Shown here piece by piece: positions 4,977 to 6,171 of a stretch of DNA of 6,171 nt; position 1 is the stretch's first letter, and the number at the start of each line of letters is the position of its first letter. Under the pieces are notes generated by a model. It made no database searches, was not told where the DNA came from, and saw only the letters and a list, made by a program, of their open reading frames with translations. The position numbers and the translations under genes were made by a program. The stretch is from JAUUZT01 sp964654015 (lineage in GTDB: Bacteria > Chloroflexota > Dehalococcoidia > GIF9 > AB-539-J10), in NCBI GenBank assembly GCA_964654015.1, contig CAZZHQ010000142.1, forward strand, positions 1-6,171, written 5' to 3'.

Positions 4977-5952
4977 ATGACAACTCATGTAAATACCAAA
5001 GAAAAGTCACATAAACTCTCCGAATCTATAGATTACTACGAAATCTGTAACAGGGCCGAAGGCAAAAGTCCTAAAACCATCTCATGGTATTCAGCAAACC
5101 TAAAGAGCTTTCGTAACTACCTGAAAAACAGGCATCTTCCCGATTCACTGGACCATATTGATACAAAACTACTCCGAGAGTATGTCCTCTACCTGTTGAA
5201 GAAAACAAGATACGAAAATCATCCTTATACACCAGCGAAGACAGAACCCCTATCAACAGCGACAATCCATGGTCATATCAGAACTCTACGTGCTTTCTTT
5301 AATTGGTTGGTAGTAGAAGAACTGGCTCAGAACAACCCAGCTAATGGTCTGAAACCTCCAAAAGTCGTCAGGAAAGTCGTCTCTACGCTGTCAGATGAAG
5401 AAATAAGGGCCATACTCAACTCTTTTGATACATCGGCCTACTGATGCCAGGAACCAAGCCCTATTTATGATTCTGCTCGATACCGGGCTAAGGATAGGCG
5501 AACTTGTTAATCTGAAGATGGAAGATGTTCATATGGATGAAGGTTATCTTAAAGTGCTGGGTAAGGGTAAAAAGGAGCGTATTGTGCCTATTGGGAATAA
5601 CGCTCAGAAGGTACTACAGCGCTACTTGTTCCGGTTCAGACCTAAACCGATTAATCCTGTAATACAAAATGTATTTCTATCTCAGAGTAGTAATCCCCTG
5701 ACCGAGAACAGTATGAAGCTAATGTTTACCAGGCTATCAAAAAGGTCAGGAGTTTGTAGGCTTCATGCTCACCTTTGCAGACATACATTTGCTACAAGGT
5801 TTCTGATTAATGGCGGTGACGTATTTACCCTGCAGCAGATACTGGGACACTCCACGCTAGAGATGGTAAAACATTATGTAAACCTTGCATCCAGCCATAT
5901 AGCTATACAGCACCAGAAGTATTCGCCCTTAGATCGTCTAAATCTTAGGTAA
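4977..5952 (+). pseudogene. Tyrosine recombinase/integrase (int2) with a +1 frameshift
   Basis: This is a Xer-like site-specific recombinase of about 324 residues if repaired. The first frame (4977-5444, 155 codons) holds the N-terminal SAM-like domain (YYEICNRAEGKSPKTISWY to FFNWLVVEELAQNNPANGL) and the start of the catalytic domain (STLSDEEIRAILNSFDTSA), then hits TGA 5442-5444. The other frame continues the same family pattern directly with TDARNQALFMILLDTGL, to the stop at 5950-5952. All catalytic residues are present: Arg in TGLRIGEL, Lys in GKGKKER, His and Arg in HLCRHTFA, His in LGHSTLEM, Tyr in KHYVNLA. One extra base near 5439, or two lost bases before it, explains the break. It could be a recent mutation, a sequencing error or, less likely, programmed frameshifting. 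The start is ATG 4977, with a G-rich site (GAGGGGGG) about 12 nt upstream. Confidence 0.85.
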
Positions 5953-5970
5953 ATACAAAAGAAACAGAGA

Positions 5971-5999
5971 TTGACATTGTGTGTCGAGTGGCTTAAGGT
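5971..5999 (+). promoter_or_regulatory. Possible promoter of the DUF5679 gene
   Basis: A perfect TTGACA (5971-5976) is followed after 17 bp by TAAGGT (5994-5999), which has the first two and last bases of a -10 box. It is placed to give a short leader before ATG 6023. The weak -10 keeps confidence low. Confidence 0.35.
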
Positions 6000-6022
6000 A
6001 TCAGTAAAGAAGGAGGTGATAA

Positions 6023-6163
6023 ATGCAGGCCTATTGTATGAAATGCCGTACTAAGAGGGAAATGAAGGATACGAAAGCCATAACTATGAAGAACGGCAAG
6101 CCAGCCACCCAGGGAATATGCCCTACATGTGGTACAAAGATGTTTAGAATAGGCAAGGCATAA
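6023..6163 (+). CDS. DUF5679-type small zinc-ribbon protein (46 aa)
   Basis: This is a 46-residue protein with YCMKC near residue 4, the middle ITMKNGKPATQGICPTCG, and the end TKMFRIGKA. The two CxxC pairs and the 'K-N-G-(K/R)-P-A' turn followed by 'CPxCGTKMFRIGK' match the DUF5679 pattern as I know it, a small zinc-binding domain of unknown function. It has an excellent ribosome binding site (AAGGAGGTGAT, 6010-6020) close before ATG 6023. It follows int2 by 70 bp on the same strand and probably has its own promoter. A role as a stand-alone zinc ribbon in nucleic-acid handling is guesswork. It is complete in the window. Confidence 0.8.
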   Translation: MQAYCMKCRTKREMKDTKAITMKNGKPATQGICPTCGTKMFRIGKA

Positions 6164-6171
6164 CCCTGATT

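Overview
The window looks like bacterial chromosome carrying a small integration hotspot. Shine-Dalgarno sites are strong, the tRNA fragment encodes part or all of its CCA end, and the right-hand small gene has a DUF5679-type double CxxC fold. Together with the gene styles this suggests an anaerobic Chloroflexota (Dehalococcoidia-like) genome. That placement is inference from family resemblance only.

Left part (1-2298): the 3' end of an oligopeptide/dipeptide-type ABC transporter operon. It holds the last residues of what is probably the substrate-binding protein, a strong 15-bp-stem hairpin, a DppB/OppB-type permease, a DppC/OppC-type permease, and a 47-residue zinc-ribbon protein coupled to the second permease. 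No ATPase genes are in the window.

Middle (2299-2751): an AT-rich gap with one doubtful small membrane-protein ORF on the minus strand, a promoter-like pair in front of it, and a small inverted repeat.

Right part (2752-6171): two tyrosine recombinase genes point away from each other, int1 leftwards (2752-~3618) and int2 rightwards (4977-5952). Between them lies a 1.2-kb segment bounded by two identical 43-bp direct repeats. On the minus strand the repeat matches tRNA-Lys(UUU) positions 32 to 74, from the anticodon loop to the first C of CCA, so the repeats look like attachment (att) sites. The segment carries one gene for a 250-residue, highly charged protein with a long helical tail, plus a second pair of 39-bp direct repeats that would flank the att core if the segment were circular.

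The int1 frame runs through the left att copy and has no start codon there. The right att copy is preceded, in the matching frame, by an ATG. Recombination between the two copies would release a 1205-bp circle and restore a normal-length 290-residue integrase. The simplest reading is that a minimal element without its own integrase has integrated into an att site at the 5' end of another element's integrase gene. int2 retains all catalytic residues but has a +1 frameshift near 5439. In front of it are three 18-bp repeats carrying the same 12-bp core as the att sites. A DUF5679 zinc-ribbon gene closes the window.
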